Positions 28,823 to 42,600 of a stretch of 64,000 bases of DNA are shown here, piece by piece. Source of the DNA: Ascidia mentula. Taxonomy: Eukaryota > Chordata > Ascidiacea > Phlebobranchia > Ascidiidae. The notes under the pieces were generated by a model. It was not told the origin of the DNA. It ran no database searches and saw only the letters and a list, made by a program, of their open reading frames with translations. Position numbers and translations under genes: made by a program. The stretch is taken from positions 3,787,001 through 3,851,000 of the forward strand of contig OX387197.1 in assembly GCA_947561715.1 (NCBI GenBank), read 5' to 3'. The first letter of the stretch is position 1; each line of letters begins with the position of its first letter.

Positions 28823-30350
28823 GTGGCGAACTCATTAAACGTGCCACAAACTGTGTGTACTGAAGCCCATGCGTGCGTTTATGATCTCTTAATTGAAGTG
28901 CCTACAAATGAAGCTGCAACCGCCTTAACTGGTGGCCCCGACGTGATAAACAACGATTTTCTGTTGAAATTGATACGCAAGATTAAACGGAAAATTCAGT
29001 TCGCACTAGGAAATAAGACAGACGAAACAACGTTCTATCACGTGGTATTTGCACTAAACCAGGACACAGCACGTCGACTCATAGACATTTTAGAACGGCT
29101 ACCTCAAAAAGAAAAGTATACAGCCATCAAAGCACGCCTGGACACTTGTTTTTGCAACACATGGTCTAGGACAGTGCTTTTCAACCTGTTGGACCATCCG
29201 CTCTGGTGCGGATATGAAAATTTGTGGTGCGGATGGTAAACATGGTGCGGATGAGTGCGGATGACAATCGCCCGATAAGTAGGCTTTTTAGTCTAGGAAT
29301 TTTTCATATTTGGTTACGTACACTCGCTTCAATAAGCAACGCTAATCTTTCCCCTTGAATCGTCGGTAGGTTTCCAATCGTTTAAATTTCGAAACTGTTG
29401 TTTTCTTGAGTCACAAACTGTTGAAATGTATTTGTACAAAACGGTGCGCAGGTTTTATAGCCAAAGCAAACAGGCAAATATCGCCAGGAACGCAATTAAC
29501 CTTACTAAGTCGCGCAGTAATTCCACAGGCGCAAGTCACATTGCAACACATGTTGATTACACGGTGAATCTAAAACGCCCTTTGTCAGGTCAACTGTAGG
29601 ACACAAAACGATATAATTACACAACAGAAACGCTCAAGAGAGGGCAATTTATCATGCCGCCTGGAGGTTAGAATTAGTTTTACATTTTATGCGTTTGGCC
29701 GCATTGTGCGGATGAAACTTTCGTGCCACAGAAAAGTACTGATGGTCTTTAAAAAGCACTGGTCTAGGACATTCATCTTGTTCTTGCAAGTGGGGATATT
29801 CCTTGTCCCCGGGTTTTGGCAAATCGCGAGGATTTATTGTGGCAGGCAAGAACCACGACGTCTGAGTTTTCTGCAAGCAAAGAAAAGAAGCGTGCTACTC
29901 GGCAAACACTTGGCAAGCCCGACGTTGCAGGCAATGAGGAAATGTTTTATTTGGCTCCACAGCTGAATAATGTTGCCAACATTCCTTTTCCACACAAACA
30001 TTTTTGGCGTCCTTTCAGCGTTTGTCCACGCCACAGTTATCCGACTCCATTCCAAAGCATGGTATAGAGCATCACATTCAAACCACTCGACCAGCCGTAC
30101 ATGCTCGCGCGAGACGTCTTCCAACTGAAAAGTGGTCCATCGAGAAGTCGCATTCCAATAATGGATTTAGGAGTTGTTCGCCGATCATCCAGCCCCTGGT
30201 CGTTACCGCTGTACATGGTACCCAAGTCTCCTCGTGGTTGACGACCCTGTGGAGACTATCGCCACCTCAACGCAGCGACTCAACCTGGTCGGTAGTCTAA
30301 TCCCCACATCCAAGATTTCGCCGCTCGGCGGGATCACCCACAGAAATCTG
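28823..30350 (+). mobile_element. Ty3/gypsy LTR retrotransposon fossil, broken
   Basis: The 5' part resembles a gag protein of the Ty3/gypsy group, and the 3' part (about 30110-30300) resembles the start of the reverse transcriptase region of the same group. Long terminal repeats, integrase and most of pol were not found, so this is a truncated and broken internal fragment with several breaks. It is interrupted by a hAT-like element at 29172-29761 and is therefore older than that insertion. Confidence 0.65.
29172..29761. mobile_element. Non-autonomous hAT-like transposon, 590 bp
   Basis: The element begins CAGTGCTTTT and ends AAAAAGCACTG, short terminal inverted repeats typical of hAT elements. 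An exact eight-base target duplication, GTCTAGGA, flanks it at 29164-29171 and 29762-29769. The 590 bp contain no transposase. GTGCGGATG words recur near both ends as subterminal repeats. It inserted into the Ty3/gypsy fossil. Confidence 0.88.
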
Positions 30351-30564
30351 TAAAACTTTGGACATCACAGCAGTTACAGTAAGGTTTAAAACAACTTCCG
30401 TTTGCACTTAACCATGACGTTCCAAGCAGTACTTTTTTGCTAACGAATTTCAGGCGAAAAAAGGCCATACAACTTTGGTATTTTTTTTAATCTAACAAAA
30501 TCGCAATGATAAACTACGAAACAGGTTTCTCTGAAAAAACTTTACTGAACAAACTAAACTACAA

Positions 30565-31290
30565 TTGATGAGAATACAAGATCCTACATTGTGGAATCAG
30601 TTTATATCCCAAAAACAAATGGTGCAAGAGAGACTCAACAGTAAAGATGTTACTCGCCAAGATTTTCACGGGGTTGATGCAAACATCTGCGAAGCAATCC
30701 TAAAACATGGCTTTGATCGACATCACACAGGAAAACATCGTAACTTCAACGTTTTATTACGTAAATTGAAATTAACGATTTTGTCCCAAACAGAGTACGC
30801 TTTTTTCGTTTAGTTACTCTGTACGGCAAAGAGGCTTTTGCAAAAAAAAACGGAAAATATTCTCAAGGTTATACGAGAGGAGATGAATAAGGAAACCGAT
30901 GCATGCTTCTGACTGATGTCACAACTGGAATTTTCTGTCGAGGATCTAGCTAGACCTACGTGGCCCCACTACAGATGGAAAAATTTCGTGGTTTTTCGCG
31001 ATGCGTGTGTCTATCCTGCTTACTTGTTAACCTACAAAGATTGATACAATTCTGCTAAATTTATTTTCAACAACTAAGAGATTGTGTGATGGAAAATTTA
31101 TTGTCATTTAGGAATTCATTTTCCTCCCGCACGAACTTATTTTGAGTGCAGTGATTTTTTGTTGTCTTTTTGTTTTCTACATTTCGTGCATCGCAATTTT
31201 CAATGTGGTTCCAGTAACGAACCATAAATCAGACCTACAACTGGAAATATTAGTGTTTCATGCTTCTGGAACCTTACAAATGCATTTTTT
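30565..31290 (+). pseudogene. Inverted relic of the 3' end of gene I
   Basis: The first catalytic exon survives (MRIQDPTLWNQFISQKQM, 30565 to about 30740) with FHGVD in place of FHGTD. The second exon follows at about 30816-31044 with in-frame stops, loss of the GVYF tyrosine motif and loss of the DGTP block. It is closest to gene I (46976-46458, minus strand). Similarity continues into the 3' flank: about 31080-31290 is the reverse complement of about 46260-46430. The copy therefore came from a segmental duplication of genomic DNA, with its intron, and not from an mRNA. Confidence 0.8.
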
Positions 31291-32710
31291 TCTCGCAAGA
31301 ATGCTCAATTAGTAAACACTATTTTTAGCTGTTGGTTGGTTATCAACCTGTAGCTCTTTAGAAGTATTTTTTGCCAATAAAAGGGATTTACTGATGAACA
31401 CCAGGTGAAATTTAGAATCAGGTATGCATTATGCCATTTGCAAATCGAGCATACAAAGAAAAACGCTTCGTGGCACAAGCAACTTGTCACGAGACATAGA
31501 ACATGCGAATAATTAATTTTTGCAGCATATTCTGCCATTTTGAACCACATATGATGTTTGCTACGAAATAAGAAATGTTTCAAAATTACTACATACATGT
31601 TAAGAGTAGCCAATATTTCCTTAAGGATGGCCAATATACATTTTTTCCGAAAGAAATTTTCGAATTGCCTCCAATATCAAATAGTTTTAAACCAAGTAAC
31701 ACACATTGCAGAAAAAGATATTAGGCAATTGAGAGTCTGATTGATGTTTAATTATTAACCAACTGTAATTTACCGAAGTCCCATACTTCGTCCCTCTCCA
31801 ACTCTCCGCGTTGATCGATTGCACAAGGTTCAGGTTTGTAGAAGACTGTTGCCAAGACGTCACAAAAATAGTTTTAATTAATAGATGAAAATGTGAAAAC
31901 CTTTGCACCCACAACAGTATTTTCAAAACTTTTTGAAGAACTGTGACAAATGATATGATATTAATTCAACTTACTGAAGTGCTGCATTGCGCAAGTAGAG
32001 CAATACCTTGTGATGTGTGTTTGCAATGCAAACAACGCTACATAATCACCAAAGCTAACTCTACCGCGCAGAATTCAAGGCCACTAGTTTGCACTACTGA
32101 ACAGTAAGGAGGTTGGGTTTGCCAAATACCTGAAGATGTGGTGTGCTTTGCAGTAGCTGTGGAGAGTGCAACAACGCGACTATTGGTTTTAGCTGCCTAT
32201 CATTTGTAATAGAGTGTCTGTCAACGGTTGAGTAAGTCAGGCCTTGTTTAACGTCTGAGTTATCTATGTGTAAATGAGCAACACAGTTTGGAAGCCAAAA
32301 TTTGGTCATACACTGTGTTTATGTTCTTCTTTTCCATAAGCAGTCTACGTTAATCAACTGGAGCTTGGTCTCGACCCGAACAGACTCATGTTTTTCCCAT
32401 GTTTTTCGTCCCTGTGTAGAAATGTAACCACACAGTGCCAACAATGGTGCTATTAATGTATCGTGAAAGTATACATATCTAGCAGACCTTACATGTTGAG
32501 ATCAATTCTGTTCTGTCTGCCGGAGCTCCTTGAATCATATTATTTTGTCATTAAACGTGTAAGAGCTCAAAGGGTGAAACCTAAAGCAATCGAACCTCAT
32601 AACCACAGAAGTACGTTGTATCATAGACTCAGTCTGACTATAAATTGTGTTACGATGTTGTAGTCTTTACACATATTTGCATATTGTCAAAGCAAAGTTT
32701 GAGTATCGAG
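31291..32710. other. Intergenic stretch, nothing recognised
   Basis: About 1.4 kb of AT-rich sequence between the gene I relic and gene G. No conserved exon, tRNA or repeat was seen. Confidence 0.4.
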
Positions 32711-35658
32711 ATGTCTTCTGATAAACTTCCTTGTGTCTACGTCAGTGGGATTCCAGAAGGATGTAAGGTTATTGGCGTAAAACGACGATCTTTAAGTAAA
32801 AAACCTCCGCGATCTTTATTGCAGTAAGTGTCGTAAAGGAATTTAAAGTTTCCCCAAATGTCGATAATTGCGTGTGGAAATTCGCCCTGGAAACGGAAAA
32901 TGGTTACGAAGATTTTGCGGAAAATCTCGAAGGAGTGGCGGAAGCATATTTTATCAACAGGGTTGGAGTCTCCCTAGTTCGTTTTCAGCCATGTGTTGAG
33001 GTACAAATGTTCTTCTGCCAAAATAGTTGAAACATGGTAACTAACTAGAATACAGAACGGTTAGAAGAGTAGTTCTCAAGCCAAAATAGAAATTTGTGTT
33101 GGTTGCAGTTTTGTGTTGGTCACGACCAAGAACTTTTCGAACGCCACTGTACCTCGGCCATGAAGAGTTATTTCGACACATTCTGCTCATGGTCTGCAAA
33201 ATGCGACCAAATTGAGACGTTGGAACTTCGACAAGATTTGGGTTTAACTAATGACGAGGGTGTGTGCAACGTTGAAGTTGGAAATGATAAAGAAGTTGAA
33301 TTGTACATCATGTGAGTTACAAGGATTTCCCTGCTTCAGTTTCATGATAGGGCAAAGATTAATTAACTTTACGAACACAGCTTACGCAAGGATGTTACTT
33401 TGAAAATAACCATCGGTAGTGTTTGCTAAATATGGTAAAATATGGTATTTTCATTTCGAAGGTTTAAATCAGCAATCAAGCGTTATATGACAGTTGCTTG
33501 TAACGTAGAAGATGTTGGAGATGTTATGCAATACATTCGAAAATACGGTATGTTAACTATGAAAATGCTATCAGTGTTATTTGTTCAGCTAAAGTCGAAA
33601 ATATTTCGGTCATCGATCAGACCATAGACTACTTTTTGCTTTCTCTCGGGTAAAGGATATTAAAACAGAGTTTTCTTGAAGTAAGCAAACAGTGATTGGG
33701 GCTAAAAATCTCTCTTCTTGGTTATATATTGTAGTGAAACCTGCAGTCTCGTCAGACGTTTCTTCAGACGAACGTGATGTCTTATCTGAGGAGGTAGTTT
33801 TGTTTTTCACTGTTTTTTTTTAGCATATTGCGATGAGGGCACAAATTTTTGCTCCTGTATGTCATTCATGCAGAGCCGTCAGCAACATTTACACATTTAA
33901 ACAATGTCGCAGGGTTTTTGTTGACTCATGGATAGCGAGGTTAATTTACAAAATCATTTTATTGCAGATACAAGAAAATGAGGATCAAATGTGGTTTAAC
34001 GAAACAATGGATTTTTTAATAAAAGACATGACGTTGGAAGAACGTACAGAAGTTGTAAACATCTTGAAAAAAGAAAATGTAAAAATTAATAAAGTTAGCA
34101 ACACGTAAGGCTTTGCCATTTATTTTCAAAGAAACTGTAAGAATTTTTATTTACACCCGGGTAAAGTATACACTCGACAAATGACCATTCATTTTTAACG
34201 TAGGGAATTAAGAATTGAAGGAATACAAACCAATGTGTTGGAGTCTTACCATAAGGTCAAGGATATCATGAACCGACAGACACACGCATTGGACATCTCA
34301 CACTTTGTGTCGTGGAATTATATGAAGTTGAACACAAACCGAAAAAAGCAGTTCCCAGTTCGGGCAAACTACGAATTGGAAAACGCTTACAAGGTAGAAA
34401 AATTTGCAGCACTTTTCATATGTTTACGTAAAAGCCTTCTGTTATATATTTTCATACTTCAATGGAATTATTTTCAAAAAAAAACATTAACAAAACCTTT
34501 ATGTTACATGCCACTCTGATCTAACAAACTTTGATTTCCATGATGTTATGAAACCTAGATAAACAATGAAGGCGAAACTCGAGTTGCAGTTTGCGACGAT
34601 GAATGTAATGTTAAAATGAATGTTGATTTCTCGACGATGACAGGAAAATCGGGAGACGAAAATTGGATTATTGAAAGAAATTTAATTAATCAGAGTGAGT
34701 GTGATGAGAAATCATCAACTTTTCCGCAAAATTAAAAACTATCGCAATAGATGTTCTTCGCAAGAAAGTTTTGCATTACATTTTAGAACAAATCAAATGA
34801 AACCCTTTCTTTCACATTAGCTACAAACCAACGTTTGGCTCGCTTTTTTACTCAGCATCAAATTTATTCGCTATCACCACAACATGTGCACCACATAAAT
34901 AGAAACAATATGATACACACTATTTCTAGTAACAATGCCAGCTTCGTGGGAGGACATGGAAGACGAAGTAACCAAAAAGGTTCTCGTTCAACCAAATTCA
35001 AGTGAATATGAAAGAGTTGTTTCAAGGTTTCAGCAAACTTTGGATCTTACACCAGTGAAGGTAGGAAAGTCTAACTTTTTTGGCAAATCGATCGTTATTG
35101 GGTGTATTGCAGCTGCACAGGATTCAAAACATTACACAGTGGAAGCAGTTTCAAGAACAGAAAAAGAAAATTGAGAAGAAATTACAGAACGATTGTGTAA
35201 CTTGTCACCTCTTTCATGGAACTGATGCGGAAACCTGTGAGATAATAATAAAAGATTCATTTGACAGGAGTCACGCAGGAAAAAACGGTGCTCTTATCTA
35301 TAAAGTGTGTTTTTAGTACTCTGAGTCATGTTTTTGTTTTGTAGCCACCGCTTATGGAAAGGGCGTTTATTTTTCACCGATCTCCAAAGTTTCAAACCAT
35401 TACACGAGTGAAGACGAATCTGGATGTCGTTGCATGTTTCTCGCTGAGGTAATAACCGGCATATTTTGTCAGGGATCCCCCAACCTCGAAGCAGTCCCGC
35501 TTCAAGACGACGGCACACCGTTTGATAGCGTGGTGAACGATGTCGACAATCCCTTTATTTTTGTCGTTTTTCGCGATACGAGCGTTTATCCCTCATATTT
35601 GCTGACATACAAAGCATCTGATAGTTATGCTACTACAACTTCGATTTCCTATGCTTAA
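32711..35658 (+). CDS. Gene G: WWE and PARP mono-ADP-ribosyltransferase with truncated N-terminus
   Basis: Sister of gene E on the other strand. Exons: about 32711-32795, 32825-33000, 33109-33311, 33462-33547, 33735-33793, 33968-34104, 34204-34393, 34559-34694, 34930-35060, 35113-35287, 35345-35658. Phases agree, giving about 563 residues. MSSDKLPCVYVSGIPEGCK matches the RRM-like start of genes E and J, but most of that exon and the whole second module are missing. The only in-phase join to 32825 would need a 31-base intron, which is too short, so the true start is unsettled. Exon 33735-33793 is an acidic Ser linker. The WWE-like region (ISHFVSWNYMKLNTN, FSTMTGKSGDENW) and catalytic domain with LFHGTDA, GVYFS and FIFVVFRD (H-Y-I) look intact. 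Confidence 0.8.
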
Positions 35659-36672
35659 CTTCTTTTCTGTACATTTGGGCCTCTCGAAAATGAATGCAAA
35701 AGCTTTGCTGTGGATATTAAGTTCGCCAACTATAATCACGAATGCTATTTTGTCCAAACGTTGATTTTGAGCAAGTGATACCAGAGTGTTTCCTCGCGCT
35801 ACGAAAATATTATAAAAATGTGATTTGGTTCCACTTTCGCCTGCTGAAGTTGTAGTTTGGTTTGTCAAAACTCAAGCGTTGTCAACCCTGCGCTGTCGAC
35901 AGCCTATGTTACATTGTTTGTAAAAGAAATATCGCGGGGCACATAAAGAGAGCAATGCAGAATCAACAGAGGAGTGCAAAACGCCTGTCTAATGTTTGCT
36001 TGTCACATTTCCTAATTTGCTGAGTTGGGGCAATCAACCAAGTTGATTTAAACCCAAACATATGACTGCTGTGTGCGCACGTAGACTGTGAAATGTAAAT
36101 ATCGCCAGCCTGATAAAATCGTTTGCGCAAGTTTTAGACTTTGCACTAGGGTCTGTTTGGTGTATTTACTGACATGCAGTGGCTCTGTCATGTAGTAAGG
36201 ATGAAAGGTAAAATTTACTAACAAATCGTTGCCAGGTATAACAATAAATCATTCAAAATAAAAGTGAGGTATTCGTTATAAAAGTGAAACCACTTTGTTC
36301 AGTGTAAGTTTCTACATTTTCAAGAAAGTTTTTTTTATACATTTACGGCCTATATGGCGTTTACCACGTAACATATGTTACCGTCTTTATTTAATGTTAT
36401 TTGGTAAACTTTTTATGGCAGCTCAAAGTGAAAAAACAATACAAGAGGTATCTGTACACAAACATTGTTAATATTTGGCTTCAGACGGGACAGTTAATAA
36501 GTTACGCCTAATTCTGACTCCTGTCGTGACAGACATGGTACTTCACAACTTTCTTTTTTGGGCGTTGTTCGATCAACGTAAAACGTAGACACAGAGCTAA
36601 CCTAACAGAAGCAATTGTTTGAAAGGGTAACATAAAATTTAGTGTTGATGTTGCGACTTTTTCAGCTTAACG
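35659..36672. other. Intergenic region upstream of gene H
   Basis: About 1 kb without recognised exons. TTTTTCAG lies seven bases before the gene H start codon, as in gene A, so part of this stretch may be a 5' intron or outron. Confidence 0.4.
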
Positions 36673-39600
36673 ATGAGCGATTCTTCATCTGAAAGCGACG
36701 GCAACATTTCTTTGTCCGAAACCGAAACGAAATCCATTCAAGAAAGACAAATTGTTATAAACCACCTGAAAACATATTTGAAGCAGGAAAAGGATGCTGA
36801 TGAGAGATTGGAAAGCGTAGAGTTGGATTTCAAAGCAGACGAATTGGTTATTTCAGGCAAAGATCTGGATGTCAACCTCGGTAAGTAGAAGGTGTTAATC
36901 ACTAGAAGAATCTTGCGTTAAATCTTGCTGAAATTCTAGGCAAGAAAGTAAAGGGTTGTTGTTGTTCTATATTTAAATGTACCTGTAATCAGGGCCTTGA
37001 GACAAGGTAACAAGGAACGGCACAGTAACATCGTTTCGATAGAAAATGTCTTCTAACCTTTACTAAATTTAAATGAATCAAAGTTTTGAGAACACTGTTC
37101 ACGGCACATTTCAACATTGTAGAAATCACCATAGGCGAGAAATATAATCTGTAATTATAATTGTGCGTTTGTAGCTTTCGCCTGGATTAAAGAAATTGTT
37201 CAAGGTTTGATAATAGATGAGACGGTAATAAAGGTCTCCGTTGTTGGGAGATACTTCGCCGAAAAAAAGGGAATTCATCTTATCGAGCGAATTGCAAAAT
37301 CGTGCTCATGCACTCCCGAGATAAAGGAGCAAAACCAACTGAAACTACAACTTACAACAGGAGACATCTCAAGTTTTCAGGTTTACTCACGTTTTTCCCT
37401 ACAATATTCAGAATGTAAAGATTGCTCCACCTATGTAGGCTGACGTAATCGTTACGTCATCGTCGCCTGATAAGCTAGCAAGCTGCCAAGGGTCGGCAAC
37501 AACTAAGGCTTTGCTCAAACAAGCGGGAGAAAACTTGAAGGTAAATGCTTTCGGAAATTAAGCAAAATATTTGGAAACTAACAAGAATGGCTTCCGGTAA
37601 AAAAAACGTGCCACCGGACATAATTTGATGCAACACCAACGTGATTTGCCATGTAAGTAAAAATCAATAAGTATTGCGTTTAGGTTGCCTGTCAAACTGC
37701 GAGTGATCCGAAATTACAGCCTGGTGACATTTTGGCCACAAATGGTTTCAAACTTTCCTGTAAGGAGGTTTACCACGTCCTTCTCTCACATTACAACCCA
37801 GCAGATGGCGATCGTTTGTTGCGAAAATCTGTTAAAACATGTCTGGCGATGGCTGAAAAGTCTGGTCATTCCACAATAGCGTTCCCAACATTAGGTGCTG
37901 GTGGTTTTTCTTATCCGGTACAAGTGGTTGTGAAGGTCTTGGAGGAAGAAGTTAAATCATTTTATCCTGTTCATCTTAACAAGGTTTTTCTCGTAGTCTA
38001 CCCTGCTGAAAACGTATTTATACCGGTAAGTATTTTTCCATGTGATTAAGACAAACGTAGCATGGACGGTTACGATTGGCTGCAATAATTACAGTTATTT
38101 CCTACCATGCAACAATTACATAAAAGCAGTTGTGTTTCAAAAAAAACCTATACTATCTGGTGTCTTTCTTTCTAAAGCGCTTGAGAGTATTTCAGCAAAA
38201 AGTGCACTTTTTTTTAGCGAATAATACACCGCGGTGGAAAAATAAAACTCAACGTTACGTTTGGAGATCTCTCGAGGTTTCAGGTTTGATTGCTTCTTTA
38301 CCGGTTTGCTATATATTGTGAGATGTATTTCCATTATTGCGTTTGAGGCTAGATCCGTGGTATCAAAATCTAGCAGCACTTAATCACCAACTAGGCCTTT
38401 CAACTAAAATAGCTGAAGACAATTCCACTCTATCGGCGATTTTTGTAGACTTGTTGTCTTTGACGTCACTATATCGCAACTGTGACATTAACTCTTTGTA
38501 CATTAAACTAGCTGAGATAGTTGACATATAACATTAAGGTTGATGTTATTGTCACTTGTTCGTCCGCTGAAAATTTACCGGGTTGCGTTGGCTCTGCGAC
38601 ATCCCGTGCGCTGCTTGAACAAGCCGGAGATGAACTTCAGGTAAAATCTAGAGGAATAATTAATTCAAAATAAATCTCAGTTGGTTTCGACTTGGAAAAT
38701 GTTTACTCAACGTGACCAGTACATTTTGTTGATCAGGAAGCGTGTGAAAAAGCCAGTAACGGAAATCACACCGTCGGTGACGTAATTCCAACTCCCGGGT
38801 TCAACCTTGATTGTAAAGAAGTTTATCACGTGGTTCTGGATAACTTCGACCCCAGCAGCGGCGAACAAGTATTGAAGAAAGCAATCACGAATTGCCTAAA
38901 CCTGGCTGAGAAGTCAGGATATCGATCTATGGCGTTCCCTGCCCTCGGTGCCGGTGGTTTCCAGTTTCCACCGGAGTTGGTTGTGAGATGTTTAGACGAA
39001 GTGGTGAAAAAACACAAAGGAAGCAGTTTACATGATATCTACTTGGTCATATTCCCCAGTGACCTGAACGTGGCGAAGGTACCAAATGTGTGCTGACATG
39101 TATGTTTGTGTGATTTTCCTATGGCGTGGTAGTAAACTGCTGCGTATAACAAACAACAAAATCCTGTGTAAAATTAAAGCTACAAGCACAATTGCTCACT
39201 CTTGTTGAAAGGTGATTGGGTCTTTTATATGCAATACATTGTAATAAAAATAAATGAAAATAATAAAAATTACTTTTTACGCAGTTTCGGTAATTCTTTG
39301 TTACTGTTCATTATATGCCCGCATAACACAAGTATAATTTAGGCAGCAGAAGAGGTCCTGTGCATTAGCCTACGGCAAAGTACGTTGAGTATTTCGAAAA
39401 GAAGAAAAATCACAGTTTTTGTCCAGCAAGGAGATATCACGACAAGCAACTGTGACGTCATCGTCAACTCAACCAATCAGTTTAAACTTTCGGGTGAATT
39501 TCTTTTTTTTATTGTCGATATCTGAAATTAGTGCAAATTAAGACTAAACAAAAGGCCAAAAACTACTAAACTAGGAATAAAAAAATTCTTGTTGCAGGTC

Positions 39601-42600
39601 AGGTCGGATTGGCACTTGTCGCAAATGCTGGAATGTCAATCTTGTACGAAATCATTGAAAATCCCGTGAAGTCAACAACTAATATGCGGATCACATCTGG
39701 AGGAAACTTGTGCAAATATATCTTACACCTCAACACACCGACTGACTACAATGAATTGGCAAAACTTCTCTTTGAATGTTTTTGTGAGGCTGATGCATTG
39801 GGAGTGGAAAGTTTGGCAATGCCCCCTGTTGGTACAGGTAAACTTTTGTTTCAAATTTTGAAATATCGTCGAAATGTGTTCCGTTTGAAAAAATGTATGA
39901 TGACCTCAGACAAAATAAATTTTGTATGTTTAAAATGAAAATATTGATTCGTGCAGGTGGAATTGGTTTATCAAGTATCACGGTCGCCAAATGTCTAGCC
40001 TCGGCCATTAACATGTTTGACCAAAGCACACCTATAAATTTGAAACAAATTATGGTGTACGTTTACCAAATCGTAATGTTGAACGACTTTCAAAGAGAAA
40101 TAGTTGACATTCCAACGAAGCCACTTAGAACATTCAAAGAAACAGGTATTCGTATTCAAATTCACGAACAGATACCAAATTATAAATCAACATATATTTT
40201 CTTTCTTCCCAACACGTACATGCACCAATTTTGCCAAAGAAACGCACGATTTATATACATTTGAAGCACACCGCATTATTACAATTTTTCAAACACAAAT
40301 TGCAGTTTTGTGTTCTGTTACATAAACAGTGGTCTATACTCAGAGGACACTGAACTGCATTTTCCTACACAGGCCATCTAAACTTCCCAAGATATAAACA
40401 TTTTATCAAGGTTTAACTCCAAGCTGGTGCTTAATCATTAAAATGCGTTTAAATTACATGCCTGTAATTTTTTTGTGATTTACCAAAACACATTTTTTTC
40501 TCGCACAGTTTCATCGCCACAACCTCTTGGTGTTGAAAAAATCGTTGCTTCTAAAAGTCGTGTCCGGTTTTGCTCGAAAAGCAAACAAAACACCGACAAG
40601 GTAAATGGGTTGCCAAAACCTTCAATCTGGCTTTTAATCATAAAATACAATTTATATCAGTAGATTCCATAGAGCTTAGTAGTGTTCATTGAAGTTAGGC
40701 GTAAAATCAGCAAGAATTTTTTAGAAATTTTTTCTTATTGCATAGGCGATAGCATTGCTTGAGAAAAAAATCGTTGAACTGAGCTTCACACAAATCATTA
40801 AAGACGAGGCGATAAAAGACTTGACGCCCGACGAAGAACAAGAACTACAAAATCTCATGACAAGCGAAAATGTCTTGATTAAATACGTTTCCTCCACGTA
40901 AGTGTATTTGAGTTTATTTCTGTAAATTAACATATTGTCACTCAGTGGAGATATTTAACCATTGATGAACGCAGAGAACTGAAGATTCAAGGCCTAAAAA
41001 CCAACGAGTCATCTTCTTGTTTGAAAGCCACTCAAATCATAAACGAGTTTAAACATGCTTTACACATATTGGATTATGTGGAATGGTGGTATTTACACCC
41101 GAGCGACAACAAGAAGAAGAAGTTTCCTTTGCGGGCAAGCTTCGAACTTGAAAACGCCTATAAGGTAATTCCACTACATCAATCCAGATCATTTGAAATG
41201 TTAGTCTTGTCCTCTGCAGAAAAACAAGCAAGGCCAGAAAAACGTTACTGTTCACGACACGATTCCTAATCTCTACCTTGCTGTTGACTTCGCAAACATG
41301 GAAGCAAGCACAGGAGTTTCAACTTGTAAGGTTGAAAGAAGATTAGTGGCAGAAAGTAAGTTTAAATCAATTGCCTCAGGATTTATCCAAAAATGAGAAG
41401 CAATAGAGGACGGTTTGCATTCTCTTATGTTATTTTTTTGTGTTATTATGAACAACAAACAATATGATTAAAACATCCACTTCATGCAAATAAGCATATA
41501 CAGCCTTTTTTGCCGCATATCTCGGTATCCCGAAATGTAATTATGAAGGGTTTAGATATGAAATTTTGACCTGAAATTATTTCGCGGCAAATTGAAGTAA
41601 ACAGACTGTAGGGTGTAACATTGTTGTAGAACCGGACTACTGGGACGAAATGGGAGACGAAATTACCAAACAAGTTACCGTTGTTCCAAACTCTCCAGAA
41701 TTCCATAATGTTCTTCAGAAATTTAGACAAACTCAAAATTTGAACGTGGTTCAGGTAAACCTTCTGATAGTTATTTAATTTGTTTGCAATATCAATTCAT
41801 TTAAAAGGCTAAGGTTATGATGGTTGCGAAACCTATTAAAAGTGATGATGATGCCAGTGTGAGCAATTATGTAGTCAAGCTTAACCACTGCGATTTTCCA
41901 AAAAAACAGCCTCTGGTATTTTTTTTCTTTTCAGTTACACAGAATACAAAATATTACACTGTGGATCCAGTTTCAAGAACAGAAAAAGAAAATTGAGAAG
42001 AAAATGCCAAACCAGCCTGTAACCCGTGAGCTCTTTCATGGAACTGATGCAGCGACCAGTGAAAAAATTTCGAAAGATACTTTTGATCGAAGTCACGCAG
42101 GAAAAAATGGTTTGCAATGTTCATTCTTTCGTTGCACATTAACTAAATATTTGTTCGTATACACGCTTTCAATCTAAGTGCGAACTGTCTAGCTGGTGGT
42201 CTGTTGCGACCTATTATGTCAAATATGAGTCTCGAATCGGATTTAAACACTATTATTTATGATCCTATTTGATTAGCGCATTTGACATAAGATCGCACGT
42301 GAGGTTCTAATTGTTGTGTTTTCCTAACCTGACTTAATTAACTCTCGATGCAAACACTACACCAATATTCATTTACCATGAACAATTTTGGATACGAAAT
42401 TAACATGCGCAATTATACCAACGCCAAACTGAGTGAATTTACGCCCAAACGTCCAGACAGAATTGAACAAAACCGAATCACAAAATAGTAACCACTAACT
42501 CACTCACACTGCAAACCACGCACACCCATTATATGAAGCGAGAATACAAAAGACCAACGGTCAGCGGACAGTTTAACAAACACAGGTCGTTTGAAAGACG

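Noticed and set aside
31391-31415. CTGATGA followed within 15 bases by GTGAAA
   Set aside because: Stem II would have a one-base loop and no stem I partner is present, so this is chance.
36798-36821. CTGATGAGAGA with a nearby GAAA in the first exon of gene H
   Set aside because: It is coding sequence (DADERLESVE) shared with gene A, with no pairing stems.
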